DNA from: Glandiceps talaboti
Taxonomy: Eukaryota > Hemichordata > Enteropneusta > Spengelidae
Assembly (NCBI RefSeq): GCF_964340395.1
Contig: NC_135568.1
Location: forward strand, 13,966,776 to 14,011,775
DNA length: 45,000 bases
Reading direction: 5' to 3'
Positions 20,860 through 35,263 of the stretch are shown here, in pieces (the first letter of the stretch is position 1; each line of letters starts with the position of its first letter). Made by a program: the position numbers and the translations under genes. The notes below the pieces were generated by a model. The model was given only the letters and a program-made list of their open reading frames with translations, was not told the DNA's origin and searched no databases.

Positions 20860-22544
20860 CTGTGAAAACATAATTCAAATATTTTAGGAATAGCAGTAAA
20901 GCACGAAAATTGTATTTTATCACAACCACACATTAACTCTACAGCAGGTAACATTGATCAAATTATAAGCATACCATCCGTAGAACATCACGACTATCAT
21001 TATACCGGTAAACTATATAAATGGGGGGGGGGGTTGTATTGTATTTACTAAAGGTAGGAGGGCCAGGAAATCAAAGCAAAAATGTGATCCTCAATTAACT
21101 TCCTTTCTCTAAATATATCCAACATCTGTTAAGATAATTTAAAACATACTTCCAGAATTAATGATAAAGACCTAATCCCAGCACTGCCATCCTGTTAAAA
21201 GTTTGAAAGAAACTGCTTATTTCCCATTATAACCATCGGAACGAATTTGTGTGAAGGCACTATGTTAATCATTACATGTGTTTGTTTGAATCTCTTCAGC
21301 TAAGCTCAAGGCCAAAGTCCCAAAGACTAGATGAGTAGAATCCCAACATGTATAGGGACAACACCTTCAGAACATTATCCGGAATATCTTACCGAACTCC
21401 TCTTCTCACATCACATCACAAGTGACAATTGATTCACTGTATGGTTGTCAGCAACGATTTTTAGTCTGTTATTACGCTACTTATCCTTAACCCTAGTGTT
21501 AACCACAACACTAACGAATACTGCAACGATGTAATGTAGAGTTGGTGTCAGTGATGGGATGCTAAAAATCACGAAATAATGCACATAGAGACAATGAATG
21601 AATCAAAGTATGACCCTCCGCTTATCCCATTTTCTAAATAGCCCTTCTTCTGAACCGATTTGTAAAAAGTGAACAGAGGCCCTAAGTTCCCCGCCCCTAC
21701 CTCATGCAAACATAATTTGGTACTATATATTTATATCACAAGTTTTATCATAAGGTAACTGTCAGAAGGCGACGTGTTATGTTATTTGTTTAACGCGAAA
21801 TGTTCTGTTATTTGTTTGTTTGGTAATAAGCCAGTGATTAGTTCGTGACTCACTCTCTACACTCGAATGTCTTGAGTCTTGAAAGGTCGATGCACCCTGG
21901 GATACATGAAATATTTCACTCTAAAAGAAAGAAAAAATAATGTAATCTACGATAAATTACAGATAATATGATTTGCTAAAACTGTTTAAAGTGGAATGTA
22001 ATGTGTGATGGCTACAAAATGAATTGAAAGTTATTGCTCATTTATTTCGTTAGTGTAGATCGTTGTTATTGTATAGTTGGAATCTACAATTATGCATATG
22101 CAAACAGCAAAACATAAATATTCATGATAGTATCATTTGACAGGTAAACATACTTAGGACCATGGATATTTATGCTGTGATATTTTACTTCATATACTTG
22201 GCTACGTCTGTTGACCCCAATGTGACAATGTATGACCGGAAAAAAGGATTTATAACTGGAAAATGAATGGGGAATGAGTTTCATCTTGTTTATAATGGTT
22301 TATGTTTATTTGAATGATGTAAAATCATTCAGTGGCACCCCAGAATGCCCAGTGTACTAAGAAATTCGTTTATTTTAGTTGTCAAAAATGTTGAAATGCC
22401 CGCCTCCTATTCTCAGCAAGGAAAGCTTGCCATCATCGACTTCACTCGGCTTTCGTGATCCCCTACATACCCGGGAAGTCGGTCTGTGTACTCGTTGCAT
22501 GTAGACTATTTCACTTCGGGAAATTTGTCAAGATTGTGTTGAGT

Positions 22545-22574
22545 GGCGCGCCCTCACTGTACGCTAATTATATA
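22545..22574 (-). promoter_or_regulatory. TATA-like site plus GGCGCGCC block, U2
   Basis: Same arrangement as in U1: TATATAA (22568-22574) and GGCGCGCC (22545-22552) on the minus strand, near-identical sequence. Confidence 0.25.
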
Positions 22575-23284
22575 GAGGTCAATGTATAGGTCACCATTAT
22601 TGATACATTGTCGCGAAATTTTCTTTGTAGGCTAGGCGAGGCTTGGTCCATTTTCCATATTTTGACCACACACATTTGGGTATAAATTATAGATTATCAC
22701 ATATGTGAGTGTATTCATATCCTGAGATACAGAGCTAGATAAAAGATTATGTACAGCAGGCCTTGCAATAAACAGCGTTAGTTTTTTATAGAGAGAAATC
22801 GGAAAAGAATACGGTAAAAAGGATACGGTTCAAGGTCAATATAATATTTCCTAAACATCTAATCGAAAATCTAAAAAGACTTGATTTCTCCTTATTCATC
22901 TGTGCATTAGTGTGTGAAATTTGAAAATGATATGTCCATATTTGATGAAATTGAAACGATGATAAATATTTCAGGGTGTCTCGTGACTGGCGCCTGTCAG
23001 TGGATGTGCTAGTGACAGGTTCAGGAGTTTTACGAAATCAATGTGTATTGATAAGAAAAACATGCTCTGGTTACCTTTGAAATTATTGCCATTGTACCAT
23101 GAATACACAGAACTTTCATAAAATGTCTAAATCATGAGCAAGCATGAAACTGAGATGATGGAGCTGGGGTTACTTATCATTTGCAGGCCGATACATACAT
23201 GATGTATGGTATATTTGTATTTCTTTTCAACCTAAACCAGTTTTACTATATTGCCTTATAAAGTTATTATAATTCTTGTTGATG

Positions 23285-23286
23285 TT

Positions 23287-23335
<49 letters not shown>
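23285..23335. repeat. (TTG)n microsatellite, U2
   Basis: About 17 TTG triplets at the same site as in U1. Confidence 0.95.
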
Positions 23336-23336
<1 letters not shown>

Positions 23337-24479
23337 AAAGATTCACTTTACTTCATCGTACATTGTAGTAAACATTCTGTTAGTGGTCTGAGTACACGTG
23401 TCATGAAAAGTTAGGAACAGCATGTCTACGTATATAATACAGCAGGTCGACATCAACATGTGCGCTCGTACTAGAAGTAGTACTGACTGACCCATTGGAA
23501 ATACGAGTTCACCTTTCCTCACATTTTTGTTCATAAAGCTATGTTGCTCATGCTCACAGTATATAGTGTACCATCATATGTCAATTCTGGCCAGTTTCAC
23601 AATAATGAATGCTATTGATGCAACAAACTTTAGTTGTTTTAGATTAACTACCTTTACCCATTGCACATAGATCGTCTCCTACGTACTACATCATGCAATA
23701 TTACGTCATACATGCAGTCATAACCTTAATGTGACGGTGTACACATGCGTGTACGCGGCTGGAGTCATGGTTGTTGGAAAAAAACAGATACTATCAAAAC
23801 ATAAATTAACAATTTTGAGAACTGATATAATGTTTGAGCGATCAATTTCGAAGGTAATAAGAACGTGTATTTGACACTGAAACACATCTTAATGCATGTC
23901 ATATGTCGACGTGCTTGTGACCGACACCTGTCAGAAGACTTGGCCGAAATACTTCACCTGTTTGTGAACTCTGCGCTCATTGTAAAACTATTTTAAGGCC
24001 AAGAAAAAAATAGTTTTCTTGTGAGTTTCAATCACTTAAAAACCCTGCCTCGGTCTTCTTTTTTTCTAGTGTTTTTCCAGCCAATGCAGAGTGCAGATCC
24101 AAGGGAAACACAAAAAAAGGTTGGCACGAAATCCCTGAAAACAGAGTCTTTCTCAGTGTAGAGCAGCTAACTGTAGCTTCCTGGTTTACTTACATCGACG
24201 TTCGTGGTGCACTTTCGACATGAAGCGCATGCGTGACCAGACGATCGATCGATTAATTACTTAAATTGGTCATCATTATTCATCGGATTATTACCAAAAC
24301 CTATGTCTATCAAATTTATTTTGAATTGATGCAGCCGTTTGATAGAAAATGGTGATACCGACACACACAGACACACAAACGTCATCCTCATTATAAAACT
24401 GGTATTGTTTGCATCATGTTCTTTTATGTCAATTAATTCCAAAATGAGAAGAGTATGCCTGTATGGTACATGCCCTTAC

Positions 24480-24541
24480 CTGTCCTGTGGCTGGATGATG
24501 ATCACAATCTTCCAAAGAACTTGGTATGTAGTCGGGAATGT
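24480..24541 (-). other. Candidate exon, U3 (62 bp)
   Basis: Same edges as U2 (TTCTGTTTTCACAG, then GTAAGGGC). Residue changes relative to the other copies are few: ...DYIPSSLEDCDHHPATGQ in one frame. Confidence 0.4.
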
Positions 24542-26407
24542 CTGTGAAAACAGAATTCAAATATTTTAGGAATAGCAGTAAAGCACGAAAATTGTATTTT
24601 ATCACAACCACACATGAACTCTACAGCAGGTAACATTGATCGAATTATAAACATACCATCAGTAGAACATCACGACTATCATTATACCGGTAAACTATAT
24701 AACTGGGGGGGGGGGGGTTGTATTTACTAAAGGTGGGAGGGCCAGGAAATCAAAGCAAAAATGTGATCCTCAATTAACTTCCTTTCTCTAAATATAACCA
24801 ACATCTGTTAAGATAATTTAAAACATACTTCCAGAATTAATGATAAAGACCTAATCCCAGCACTGCCATCCTGTTAAAAGTTTGAAAGAAACTGTTTATT
24901 TCCCATTATAACCATCGGAACGAATTTGTGTGAAGGCACTATGTTAATCATTACATGTGTTTGTTTGAATCTCTTCAGCTAAGCTCAAGGCCAAAGTCCC
25001 AAAGACTAGATGAGTAGAATCCCAACATGTATAGGGACAACACCTTCAGAACATTATCCGGAATATCTTACCGAACTCTTCTTCTCACATCACATCACAA
25101 GTGACAATTGATTCACTGTATGGTTGTCAGCAACGATTTTTAGTCTGTTATTACGCTACTTATACTTAACCCTAGTGTTAACCACAACACTAACGAATAC
25201 TGCAACGATGTAATGTAGAGTTGGTGTCAGTGATGGGATGCTAAAAATCACGAAATAATGCACATAGAGACAATGAATGAATCAAAGTATGACCCTCCGC
25301 TTATCCCATTTTCTAAATAGCCCTTCTTCTGAACCGATTTGTAAAAAGTGAACAGAGGCCCTAAGTTCCCCGCCCCTACCTCATGCAAACATAATTTGGT
25401 ACTATATATTTATATCACAAGTTTTATCATAAGGTAACTGTCAGAAGGCGACGTGTTATGTTATTTGTTTAACGCGAAATGTTCTGTTATTTGTTTGTTT
25501 GGTAATAAGCCAGTGATTAGTTCGTGACTCACTCTCTACACTCGAATGTCTTGAGTCTTGAAAGGTCGATGCACCCTGGGATACATGAAATATTTCTCTC
25601 TAAAAGAAAGAAAAAATAATGTAATCTACGATAAATTACAGATAAATAATCAATGATTTGCTAAAACTGTTTAAAGTGGAATGTAATGTGTGATGGCTAC
25701 AAAATGAATTGAAAGTTATTGCTCATTTATTTCGTTAGTGTAGATCGTTGTTATTGTATAGTTGGAATCTACAATTATGTATATGCAAACAGCAAAACAT
25801 AAATATTCATGATAGTATCATTTGACAGGTAAACATACTTAGGACCATGGATATTTATGCTGTGATATTTTACTTCATATACTTGGCTACTTCTGTTGAC
25901 CCCAATGTGACAATGTATGACCGGAAAAAAGGATTTATAACTGGAAAATGAATGGGGAATGAGTTTCATCTTGTTTATAATGGTTTATGTTTATTTGAAT
26001 GATGTAAAATCATTCAGTGGCACCCCAGAATGCCCAGTGTACTAAGAAATTCGTTTATTTCATTCAATTTCTTTAATTACAAAGTTAATATACGTTGAAT
26101 AGAATATCAGAAATGAACAATAAACATGGGCTTATAAAAGTACACCAGATTTAAATGCCTTACAGTGTTGCAATTTCATGATTGCTGCAAGAAATTTAGC
26201 TCTAAATAAATCTGAGTTAAGTACCAATGAATGTTAGTTGTCAAAAATGTTGAAATGCCCGCCTCCTATTCTCAGCAAGGAAAGCTTGCCATCCTCGACT
26301 TCACTCGGCTTTCGTGATCCCCTACATACCCGGGAAGTCGGTCTGTATGTGTACTCGTTGCATGTAGACTATTTCACTTCGGGAAATTTGTCAAGATTTT
26401 GTTGAGT

Positions 26408-26437
26408 GGCGCGCCCTCACTGTACGCTAATTATATA
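26408..26437 (-). promoter_or_regulatory. TATA-like site plus GGCGCGCC block, U3
   Basis: Same arrangement: TATATAA (26431-26437) and GGCGCGCC (26408-26415). Downstream on the minus strand a 4-bp insertion breaks the short ATG frame seen in U1. Confidence 0.25.
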
Positions 26438-27128
26438 GAGGTCAATGTATAGGTCACCATTATTGATACATTGTCGCGAAATTTTCTTTGTAGGCTAGGC
26501 GAGGCTTGGTCTATTTTCCATATATTGACCACACACATTTGGGTATAAATTATAGATTATCACATATGTGAGTGTATTCATATCCTGAGATACAGAGCTA
26601 GATAAAAGATTATGTACAGCAGGCCTTGCAATTCATAAACAGCGGTAGTTTTTTTATAGAGAGAAATCTGAAAAGAATGCGGTAAAAAGGATACGGTTCA
26701 AGGTCAATATAATACTTCCTAAACATCTAATCGAAAATCTAAAAAGACTTGATTTCTCCTTATTCATCTGTGCATTAGTTTGTGAAATTTGAAAATGATA
26801 TGTCCATATTTGATGAAATTGAAACGATGATAAATATTTCAGGGTGTCTCGTGACTGGCGCCTGTCAGTGGATGTGCTAGTTCAGGAGTTTTACGAAATC
26901 AATGTGTATTGATAAGAAAAACATGCTCTGGTAACCTTTGAAATTATTGCCATTGTACCATGAATACACAGAACTTTCATAAAATGTCTAAATCATGAGC
27001 AAGCATGAAACTGAGATGACTTATCATTTGCAGGCCGATACATACATGATGTATGGTATATTTGTATTTCTTTTCAACCTAAACCAGTTTTACTATATTG
27101 CCTTATAAAGTTATTATAATTCTTGTTG

Positions 27129-27129
27129 A

Positions 27130-27179
<50 letters not shown>
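27129..27179. repeat. (TTG)n microsatellite, U3
   Basis: About 17 TTG triplets at the same site in the unit. Confidence 0.95.
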
Positions 27180-27180
<1 letters not shown>

Positions 27181-28339
27181 AAAGATTCACTTTACTTCAT
27201 CGTACATTGTAGTAAACATTCTGTTAGTGGTCTGAGTACACATGTGTCATAAAAAGTTAAGAACAGTATGTCTACGTATGTAATACAGCAGGTCGACATC
27301 AACATGTGCGCTCGTACTAGAAGTAGTACTGACTGACCCATTGGAAATACGAGTTCACCTTTCCTCACATTTTTGTTCATAAAGCTATGTTGCTCATGCT
27401 CACAGTATATAGTGTACCATCATATGTCAATTCTGGCCAGTTTCACAATAATGAATGCTATTGATGCAACAAACTTTAGTTGTTTTAGATTAACTACCTT
27501 TACCCATTGCACATAGATCGTCTCCTACGTACTACATCATGCAATATTACGTCATACATGCGGTCATAACCTTAATTTGACGGTGTACACATGCGTGTAC
27601 GCGGCTGGAGTCATGGTTGTTGGAAAAAAACAGATACTATCAAAACATAAATTAACAATTTTGAGAACTGATATAATGTTTGAGCGATCAATTTCGAAGG
27701 TAATAAGAACGTGTATTTGACACTGAAAAACATCTTAATGCATGTCATAGGTCGACGTGCTTGTGACCGACACCTGTCAGGAGACTTGGCCGAAATACTT
27801 CCACTGTTTGTGAACTCTGTTTGTGAACTCTGCGCTCATTGTAAAACTATTTTAAGGCCAAGAAAAAATAGTTTTCTTGTGAGTTTCAATCACTTAAAAA
27901 CCCTGCCTCGGTCTTCTTTTTTTCTAGTGTTTTTCCAGCCAATGCAGAGTGCAGATCCAAGGGAAACACAAAATAAGGTTGGCACGAAATCCCTGAAAAC
28001 AGAGTCTTTCTCAGTGTATCTAGCAGCTTACTGTAGCTTCCTGGTTTACTTACATCGACGTTCGTGGTGCACTTTCGACATGAAGCGCATGCGTGACCAG
28101 ACGATCGATCGATTAATTACTTAAATTGGTCATCAATATTCATCGGATTATTACCAAAACCTATGTCTATCAAATTTATTTTGAATTGATGCAGCCGTTT
28201 GATAGAAAATGGTGATACCGACACACACAGACACACAAACGTCATCCCCATTATAAAACTGGTATTGTTTGCATCATGTTCTTTTATGTCAATTAATTCC
28301 AAAATGAGAAGAGTATGCCTGTATGGTACATGCCCTTAC

Positions 28340-28401
28340 CTGTCCTGTGGCTGGACGATGATCACAATCTTCCAAAGAACTTGGTATGTAGTCGGGAATG
28401 T
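28340..28401 (-). other. Candidate exon, U4 (62 bp)
   Basis: Acceptor TTCTGTTTTCACAG and donor GTAAGGGC are intact. One frame reads ...DYIPSSLEDCDHRPATGQ. Confidence 0.4.
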
Positions 28402-29431
28402 CTGTGAAAACAGAATTCAAATATTTTAGGAATAGCAGTATAGCACGAAAATTGTATTTTATCACAACCACACATTAACTCTACAGCAGGTAACATTGAT
28501 CAAATTATAAACATACCATCCGTAGAACATCACGACTATCATTATACCGGTAAACTATATAACTGGGGGGGGGGGTTGTATTTACTAAAGGTGGGAGGGC
28601 CAGGAAATCAAAGCAAAAATGTGATCCTCAATTAACTTCCTTTCTCTAAATATAACCAACATCTGTTAAGATAATTTAAAACATACTTCCAGAATTAATG
28701 ATAAAGACCTAATCCCAGCACTGCCATCCTGTTAAAAGTTTGAAAGAAACTGTTTATTTCCCATTATAACCATCGGAACGAATTTGTGTGAAGGCACTAT
28801 GTTAATCATTACATGTGTTTGTTTGAATCTCTTCAGCTAAGCTCAAGGCCAAAGTCCCAAAGACTAGATGAGTAGAATCCCAACATGTATAGGGACAACA
28901 CCTTCAGAACATTATCCGGAATATCTTACCGAACTCTTATTCTCACATCACATCACAAGTGACAATTGATTCACTGTATGGTTGTCAGCAACGATTTTTA
29001 GTCTGTTATTACGCTACTTATACTTAACCCTAGTGTTAACCACAACACTAACGAATACTGCAACGATGTAATGTAGAGTTGGAGTCAGTGATGGGATGCT
29101 AAAAATCACGAAATAATGCACATAGAGACAATGAATGAATCAAAGTATGACCCTCCGCTTATCCCATTTTCTAAATAGCCCTTCTTCTGAACCGATTTGT
29201 AAAATGTGAACAGAGGCCCTAAGTTCCCCGCCCCTACCTCATGCAATTATTCAAGTCTCCCACATTGGAGCAGGCCCATTGTCAGCCAATCTTTCCCTCC
29301 ACCCACCCATTTCGGCCATCTGTCTCCCGGCCCTATCACATCCTACTAAATGTCCACTGGCCCATTGTCCTTGGTGATTTCTCTTCTTACCTCTGTAAAC
29401 ACCACGCCCACCCCATAGTTACACACACATG

Positions 29432-29490
29432 CACATACATGCATACATACATACATACATACATACATACATACATACATACATACATAC
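29432..29490. repeat. (ACAT)n microsatellite, U4
   Basis: About 14 ACAT tetramers with one GCAT variant at the left edge. Confidence 0.95.
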
Positions 29491-30821
29491 ACACACTGCA
29501 TTACGCAAGCAGCACTGTTGATTTTCAAAATAGCAGTTGAAAAAAAAACTGGCTGATATGTAGCAAAATATTAAACCCGATATCTTAAAGGTAAGTTGTT
29601 AAGCATAACATCTACTCGCTAAAGCTACTAATCAAATCTAAGGAAAACATTGTAAGAAAACAGGAAGTAAAAGATGAAAACGAATCGAATGACTATATTC
29701 AATGGTTTAAGATACAAGGTAGGGAAACCAGTTATAATAGGATGTTTACCAACAATAATCTCCTGATTAATATAAATAATAATACCTCACTTTGGTACTA
29801 TATATTTATATCACAAGTTTTATCATAAGGTAACTGTCAGAAGGCGACGTGTTATGTTATTTGTTTAACGCGAAATGTTCTGTTATTTGTATGTTTGGTA
29901 ATAAGCCAGTGATTAGTTCATGACTCACTCTCTACACTCGAATGTCTTGAGTCTTGAAAGGTCGATGCACCCTGGGATACATTAAATATTTCTCTCTAAA
30001 AGAAAGAAAAAATAATGTAATCTACGATAAATTACAGATAAATAATCAATGATTTGCTAAAACTGTTTAAAGTGGAATGTAGTGTGTGATGGTTACAAAA
30101 TGAATTGAAAGTTATTGCTCATTTATTTCGTTAGTGTAGATCGTTGTTATTGTATAGTTGGAATCTACAAGTATGAATATGCAAACAGCAAAAAGTAAAT
30201 ATTCATGATAGTATCATTTGACAGGTAAACAAACCTAGGACCATCGATATTTATGCTCTGATATTTTACTTCATACACGTGGCTACGTCTGTTGACCCCA
30301 ATGTGACAATGTATGACCGGAAAAAGGGATTTTTAACTGGAAAATGAATGGGGAATGAGTTTCATCTTGTTTATAATGGTTTATGTTTATTTGAATGATG
30401 TAAAATCATTCAGTGGCACCCCAGAATGCTCAGTGTACTAAGAAATTCGTTTATTTCGTTCAATTTCTTTAATTACAAAGTTAATATACGTTGAATAGAA
30501 TATCAGAAATGAACAATAAGCATGGGCTTATAAAAGTACACCAGATTTAAATGCCTTCCTTAAGGCTATAGTGTTGCAATTTCATGATTTATGCAAGAAA
30601 TTTAGCTCTAAATATATCTGAGATTCGTCAAGTCCCAATGAAAGTTAGTTGTCAAAAATGTTGTTGAAATGCCCGCCTCCTATTCTCAGCAAGGAAAGCT
30701 TGCCATCATCGACTTCACTCGGCTTTCGTGATCCCCTACATACCCGGGAAGTCGGTCTGTATGTGTACTCGTTGCATGTAGACTATTTCACTTCGGGAAA
30801 TTTGTCAAGATTTTGTTGAGT

Positions 30822-30851
30822 GGCGCGCCCTCACTGTACGCTAATTATATA
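30822..30851 (-). promoter_or_regulatory. TATA-like site plus GGCGCGCC block, U4
   Basis: Same arrangement: TATATAA (30845-30851) and GGCGCGCC (30822-30829). The 4-bp insertion is shared with U3. Confidence 0.25.
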
Positions 30852-31551
30852 GAGGTCAATGTATAGGTCACCATTATTGATACATTGTCGCGAAATTTTC
30901 TTTGTAGGCTAGGCGAGGCTTGGTCTATTTTCCATATATTGACCACACACATTTGGGTATAAATTATAGATTATCACATATGTGAGTGTATTCATATCCT
31001 GAGATACAGAGCTAGATAAAAGATTATGTACAGCAGGCCTTGCAATTCATAAACAGCGGTAGTTTTTTATAGAGAGAAATCTGAAAAGAATGCGGTAAAA
31101 AGGATACGGTTCAAAGTCAATATAATACTTCCTAAACATCTAATCGAAAATCTAAAAAGACTTGATTTCTCCTTATTCATCTGTGCATTAGTTTGTGAAA
31201 TTTGAAAATGATATGTCCATATTTGATGAAATTGAAACGATGATAAATATTTCAGGGTGTCTCGTGACTGGCGCCTGTCAGTGGATGTGCTAGTGACAGG
31301 TTCAGGAGTTTTACGAAATCAATGTGTATTGATAAGAAAAACATGCTCTGGTTACCTTTGAAATTATTGCCATTGTACCATGAATACACAGAACTTTCAT
31401 AAAATGTCTAAATCATGAGCAAGCATGAAACTGAGATGATGGAGCTGGGGTTACTTATCATTTGCAGGCCGATACATACATGATGTATGATATATTTGTA
31501 TTTCTTTTCAAGCTAAACCATTTTTCTATATTGCTTTAAAGTTATTATAAT

Positions 31552-31553
31552 TC

Positions 31554-31598
<45 letters not shown>
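31552..31598. repeat. (TTG)n microsatellite, U4
   Basis: About 15 TTG triplets at the same site in the unit. Confidence 0.95.
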
Positions 31599-31599
<1 letters not shown>

Positions 31600-32745
31600 A
31601 AAGATTCACTTTACTTCAACGTACATTGTAGTAAACATTTTGTTAGTGGTCTGAGTACACATGTATCATGAAAAGTTAAGAACAACATGTCTACGTATAT
31701 AATACAGCAGGTCGACATCAACATGTGCGCTCGTACTAGAAGTAGTACTGACTGACCCATTGGAAATACGAGTTCACCTTTCCTCACATTTTTGTTCATA
31801 AAGCTATGTTGCTCATGCTCACAGTATAGTGTACCATCATATGTCAATTCTGGCCAGTTTCACAATAATGAATGCTATTGATGCAACAGACTTTAGTTGT
31901 TTTAGATTAACTACCTTTACCCATTGCACATAGATCGTGTCCTACGTACTACATCATGCAATATTACGTCATACATGCGGTCATAACCTAGCTTAATGTG
32001 ACGGTGTACACATGCGTGTACGCGGCTGGAGTCATGGTTGTTGGAAAAAAACAGATACTATCAAAACATAAATTAACAATTTTGAGAACTGATATAATGT
32101 TTGAGCGATCAATTTCGAAGGTAATAAGAACGTGTATTTGACACTGAAACACATCTTAATGCATGTCATAGGTCGACGTGCTTGTGACCGACACCTGTCA
32201 GAAGACTTGGCCGAAATACTTCAGCTGTTTGTGAAATCCGCGCTCATTGTAAAACTATTTTAAGGCCAAGAAAAAAATAGTTTTCTTATGAGTTTCAATC
32301 ACTTAAAAACCTTGCCTCTGTCTTCTTTTTTCTACTGTTTTTCCAGCCAATGCAGAGTGCAGATCCAAGGGAAACACAAAATAAGGTTGGCACGAAATCC
32401 CTGAAGACAGAGTCTTTCTCAGTGTAGAGCAGCTAACTGTAGCTTCCTGGTTTACTTACATCGACGTTCGTGGTGCACTTTCGACATGAAGCGCATGTGT
32501 GACCAGACGATCGATCGATTAATTACTTAAATTGGTCATCAATATTCATCGGATTATTACCAAAACCTATGTCTATCAAATTTATTTTGAATTGATGCAG
32601 CCGTTTGATAGAAAAAGGTGATACCGACACACACAGACACACAAACGTCATCCCCATTATAAAACTGGTATTGTTTGCCTCATGTTCTTTTATGTCAATT
32701 AATTCCAAAATGAAAAGAGTATGCCTGTATGGTACATGCCCTTAC

Positions 32746-32807
32746 CTGTCCTGTGGCTGGACGATGATCACAATCTTCCAAAGAACTTCGTATGTATTCG
32801 TGAATGT
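32746..32807 (-). other. Candidate exon, U5 (62 bp)
   Basis: Acceptor and donor are intact. One frame reads ...HEYIRSSLEDCDHRPATGQ. Its first third resembles U2 (EYIRSS) rather than the neighbouring U4 or U6, a sign of shuffling or conversion between units. Confidence 0.4.
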
Positions 32808-33849
32808 CTGTGAAAACAGAATTCAAATATTTTAGGAATAGCAGTAAAGCACGAAAATTGTGTTTTATCACAACCACACATTAACTCTACAGCAGGTAAC
32901 ATTGATCAAATTATAAACATACCATCCGTAGAACATCACGACAATCATTATAACGGTAAACTATATAACTGGGGGGGGGGGGGTTATTGTATTTACTAAA
33001 GGTAGGAGGGCCAGGAAATCAAAGCAAAAATGTGATCCTCAATTAACTTCCTTTCTCTAAATGTATCCAACATCTGTTAAGATAATTTAAAACATACTTC
33101 CAGAATTAATGATAAAGACCTAATCCCAGCACAGCCATCCTGTTAAAAGTTTGAAAGAAACTGTTTATTTCCCATTATAACCATCGGAACGAATTTGTGT
33201 GAAGGCACTATGTTAATCATTACATGTGTTTGTTTGAATCTCTTCAGCTAAGCTCAAGGCCAAAGTCCCAAAGACTAGATGAGTAGAATCCCAACATGTA
33301 TAGGGACAACACCTTCAGAACATTATCCGGAATATCTTACCGAACTCCTCTTCTCACATCACATCACAAGTGACAATTGATTCACTGTATGGTTGTCAGC
33401 AACGATTTTTAGTCTGTTATTACGCTACTTATCCTTAACCCTAGTGTTAACCCCAACCCTAACACTAACGAATACTGCAACGATGTAGTGTGGAGTTGGT
33501 GTCAGTGATGGGATGCTAAAAATCACGAAATAATGCACATAGAGACAAAGAATGAATTAAAGTATGACCCTCCGCTTATCCCATTTTCTAAATAGCCCTT
33601 CTTCTGAACCGATTTGTAAAAAGTGAACAGAGGCCCTAAGTTCCCCGCCCCTACCTCATGCAATTATTCAAGTCTCCCACATTGGAGCAGGCCCTTTGTC
33701 AGCCAATCTTTCCCTCCACCCACCCATCTCGACCATCAGTCTCCCGGCCCTATCACATCCTACTAAATGTCCACTGGCCCATTGTCCTTGGTGATTTCTC
33801 TTCTTGCCTCTGTAAACAGCACGCCCACCCCATAGTTACACACACATGC

Positions 33850-33936
33850 ACATACATACATACATACATACATACATACATACATACATACATACATACA
33901 TACATACATACATACATGTACATACATACATACATA
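33850..33936. repeat. (ACAT)n microsatellite, U5
   Basis: About 21 ACAT tetramers with one GTAC interruption (about 33917). Confidence 0.95.
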
Positions 33937-35263
33937 CACACACTGCATTACGCAAGCAGCACTGTTGATTTTCAAAATAGCAGTTGAAAAAAAAACTGGC
34001 TGATATGTAACAAAATATTAAACCCGATTTCTTAAAGGTAAGTTGTTAAGCATAACATCTACTCGCTAAAGTTACTAATCAAATTTAAGGAAAAAGTTCT
34101 AGGAAAACAGGAAGTAAAAGATGAAAACGAATCGAATGACTATATTCAATGGTTTAAGATACAAGGTAGGGAAACCAGTTATAATAGGATGTTTACCAAC
34201 AATAATCTCCTGATTAATATAAATAATAATACCTCACTTTGGTACTATATATTTATATCACAAGTTTTATCATAAGGTAACTGTCAGAAAGCGACGTGTT
34301 ATGTTATTTGTTTAACGCGAAATGTTCTGTTATTTGTATGTTTGGTAATAAGCCAGTGATTAGTTCGTGACTCACTCTCTACACTCGAATGTCTTGAGTC
34401 TTGAAAGGTCGATGCACCCTGGGATACATTAAATATTTCTCTCTAAAAGAAAGAAAAATAATGTAATCTACGATAAATTACAGATAAATAATCAATGATT
34501 TGCTAAAACTGTTTAAAGGGGAATGTAATGTGTGATGGTTGCAAAATGAATTGAAAGTTATTGCTCATTTATTTCGTTAGTGTAGATCGTTGTTATTATA
34601 TAGTTTGAATCTACAAGTATGCATATGCAAACAGCAAAACGTAAATATTCATGATAGTATCATTTGACAGGTAAACACACCTAGGACCATCGATATTTAT
34701 GCTCTGATATTTTACTTCATACACGTGGCTACGTCTGTTGACCCCAATGTGACAATGTATGACCGGAAAAAGGGATTTTTAACTGGAAAATGAATGGGGA
34801 ATGAGTTTCATCTTGTTTATAATGATTTATGTTTATTTGAATGATGTAAAATCATTACGTGGCACACCAGAATGCTCAGCGTACTAAGAAATTCGTTTAT
34901 TTCATTCAATTTCTTTAATTACAAAGTTAATATACGTTGAATAGAATATCAGAAATGAACAATAAGCATGGGCTTATAAAAGTACACCAGATTTAAATGC
35001 CTTCCGTAAGGGTATAGTGTTGCAATTTCATGATTTATGCAAGAAATTTAGCTCTAAATATATCTGAGATTCGTCAAGTCCCAATGAAAGTTAGTTGTCA
35101 AAAATGTTGTTGAAATGCCCGCCTCCTATTCTCAGCAAGGAAAGCTTGCCATCCTCGACTTCACTCGGCTTTCGTGATCCCCTACATACCCGGGAAGTCG
35201 GTCTGTATACTCGTTGCATGTAGACTATTTCACTTCGGGAAATTTGTCAAGATTTTGTTGAGT

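Larger units (their letters stand above)
20726..24407. repeat. Array unit U2
   Basis: This is a 3.68-kb unit. A deletion joins CCTACCTCATG directly to CAAACATAATTTGGTAC (about 21700-21720) and removes the (ACAT)n region. The identical junction is in U3, so one was copied from the other or both from a common parent. A second deletion, private to U2, joins CGTTTATTTT to AGTTGTCAAAAATG (about 22375) and removes some 200 bp. Confidence 0.88.
24408..28267. repeat. Array unit U3
   Basis: This 3.86-kb unit is closest to U2 and shares the (ACAT)n-region deletion junction (about 25380-25400). It keeps the roughly 200 bp that U2 lost. A 4-bp TATG insertion in the GC-richer block (about 26345, GTCTGTATGTGTAC) is shared with U4. 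A small duplication TTTGTGAACTCTG occurs at about 27805-27830. Confidence 0.88.
28268..32673. repeat. Array unit U4
   Basis: This 4.41-kb unit has the complete layout: exon-like segment, G-run, CACATCACATCAC, (ACAT)n (29440-29490), a segment at 29560-29750 absent from U1-U3, the TATA/GGCGCGCC block and (TTG)n. It is closest to U5. Confidence 0.88.

Noticed and set aside
20657-20887. A 76-codon plus-strand frame repeated in U2-U6 (contains CLYGTCPYLSCGW).
   Set aside because: It overlaps the candidate minus-strand exon and its intron flanks, is not kept in U1, and runs through microsatellite-like DNA. Repetition alone explains its recurrence.
21395-21425. Donor-like GAGTTCG|GTAAGAT on the minus strand, kept in all units.
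   Set aside because: Every frame upstream back to the nearest acceptor-like AG contains stops, and in U1 the region is filled by the CATCA expansion, so a coding exon is unlikely.
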